From contig OY811984.1 of assembly GCA_963681505.1 (NCBI GenBank), positions 5,641,878 to 5,705,877 on the forward strand: a DNA stretch of 64,000 nt, in the 5' to 3' direction. Position 1 is the stretch's first letter. Each line of letters starts with the position of its first letter. This DNA comes from Eunapius fragilis. Its lineage: Eukaryota; Porifera; Demospongiae; Spongillida; Spongillidae. Below, piece by piece: positions 59,200 through 64,000 of this stretch. A program made the translations under genes and the position numbers. The notes under the pieces were generated by a model. The model ran no database searches, was not told the origin of the DNA, and worked only from the letters and a program-made list of their open reading frames with translations.

Positions 59200-59232
<33 letters not shown>

Positions 59233-59777
59233 CACAAAAGACTTTCACATCCAGCACAGGGAAAAAAGACCGTGAACCAATTTTTGATTTCATAGATGAT
59301 TTAAAATCACCAGAATTCTTACACACATGTATCCAATCATCTACAATAAATTGATTTGAAACGTTTTTTTTCCCAGGGCCTATAAAATGTGACTATTATT
59401 TGACTTACAAAACTGACCCATTACGTCTGTAGCCATGACCACATATGCATACTTATTGACTAGACATGCTTGAGCACCACTGAGTTAGGTCTCCAATAGA
59501 TTAACAGTTCACCATACTGAGAATTATATCCTGGATACATCCGATTGTTTCGTCAAACACCGCATCTTCTTTGCTCCCTTCACTGTACGTGGCAAAACGG
59601 AAAGCTCCAGTAAAAAGCAAAAACCAACATGTGAAGAGTACATCATGAACTCACAAAGCGGAAGCCAAGTCTTCCTCCGCAACGTTCGGGCATTCTGAAA
59701 AGTACCGGGAATTTCAGCATAATAAGACGGACAACACACACAGAAGTGGCAAGCCTATACTTACCGCTCTCAGCCAT
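58280..59777 (-). CDS. ARL2BP: ARL2-binding protein (BART)
   Basis: The start ATG is at 59777 (exon MAES, 59777-59765), spliced to CPNVAEEDLASAF, then EGSKEDAVFDETIGCIQDII. Further exons give SNFLDLQRGFMEEHYHSFED plus KEENQLIYTDIFQRYV (about 59010-58900), LVEKYIEKELKGLFPEFAMD (near 58850-58770), APEEILDMLFTFTDFLLFKQ plus MFLDYKA (near 58620-58528) and EKEGHTTDMGLLVVNSMKKP to the stop at 58280. Each block aligns with human ARL2BP in order (LEDIIMDDEFQLLQRNFMDK, FTDFLAFKEMFLDYRAEKEG). It binds GTP-loaded ARL2 and ARL3 and works at mitochondria and cilia or basal bodies. It is head to head with the DM13-DOMON gene. Confidence 0.92.
59166..59232. repeat. CA microsatellite in ARL2BP intron
   Basis: CA units with two ATA interruptions. 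Confidence 0.9.
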
Positions 59778-60156
59778 AGGGTGGCCCGCCTTTTCCGCCC
59801 TTGTTTGCGAGAGCCCGTGATAGCCCGTGACGTCACTACAAGAGACTGGTGCATGCGGGTAAATGGATTTTATTACATGTACATGTACCGTAAACAGCAC
59901 AATTTGTTTCGCAGCCTTGTCATTCGTGAACAACCACAGCGGGAAATTATATGCACGCACTTGAAAGACAACAAATGCATTCGGAAAAGCCATAGATACC
60001 AAAGTATCTATGGAAAGACGTGTCAAATACAATATAGCTACTATGGTGAATTGCACGTCAATCTAGGACATGAATACAGATACATCAATACGCCTAGTCA
60101 GAAGTGTCCCTATTAGGAAATAATATAGCGAGTCTTGACCCTGATCGGTTGCGGTG
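59778..60156. promoter_or_regulatory. 379-bp divergent promoter region, ARL2BP / DM13-DOMON
   Basis: Both start codons point away from this region. It contains GCCCGTGACGTCACTACAAG, whose TGACGTCA is a perfect CRE palindrome (59828-59835) about 50 bp from the ARL2BP start, and a short inverted pair CATAGATACCAAAGTATCTATG near 59990-60011. Confidence 0.5.
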
Positions 60157-63807
<3,651 letters not shown>

Positions 63808-64000
63808 TGTGTCCTGTTGCATATGTGTGGTTTGTAGTGAGAGTGATAATGATGTTCTGATAGACCTATCACATTCACAGCTAGTGACTTGCAAGATATA
63901 TAAAAATGATCTTACGTAGCACATGATGAGTTGTGATCCGTGAGCACCTGAGGAAAATATCGAAATGAGATAAAATTAATGGACATTGGAAACCTTGAAT

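Overview
The window is animal nuclear DNA. Host genes have introns with GT/AG ends, and their families are animal ones (SAMHD1, FEM1, Derlin-1, ARL2BP, SLC52 riboflavin transporter, a multi-RGS protein, a DM13-DOMON membrane protein, Ig-like receptors). Many introns are only about 40-80 bp, three gene pairs are head to head over 73-379 bp, and the transposon proteins look like types I associate with sponges and cnidarians. I infer an early-branching metazoan, most likely a demosponge. No species marker is present.

Left third (1-22900) is a transposon nest. Bases 1-2297 hold decayed coding sequence interrupted by a roughly 1 kb non-autonomous DNA transposon (2298-3315). Bases 4137-9230 are an apparently whole DNA transposon with identical 86-bp terminal inverted repeats. 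It carries two convergent intact genes: a 998-aa DUF6589-like protein (+) and a 432-aa RecQ-type helicase (-). This is the best candidate in the window for a little-described system. Next comes a disrupted Ig-receptor copy (A) with a BEL/Pao LTR element (10689-16753) in its intron, then decayed transposon genes. One of these encodes a protein with the N-terminal zinc/RING architecture of RAG1 (N-RAG type).

Middle (22900-32810) is a small receptor cluster. Copy B (23281-27401) has a short tail. Copy C (27945-28265) is a decayed fragment. Copy D (28745-32806) is complete: signal segment, Ig-like domain, Ser/Thr/Pro stalk, transmembrane helix and a long tail with PPxY and polyproline motifs. A and B share intron sequence, so they arose by duplication and later gained different insertions.

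Right half (33017-63807) is ordinary compact host sequence: SLC52 (-), SAMHD1 (+), FEM1 (+), a three-RGS-domain protein (-), Derlin-1 (+), ARL2BP (-), DM13-DOMON (+). Its introns hold large minisatellites and several foldback elements. SAMHD1 keeps its HD catalytic residues and a C-terminal CDK-type TPxK site. The genes span nucleotide metabolism, protein turnover, G-protein and ARL signalling and vitamin uptake, and form no shared pathway that I can see.
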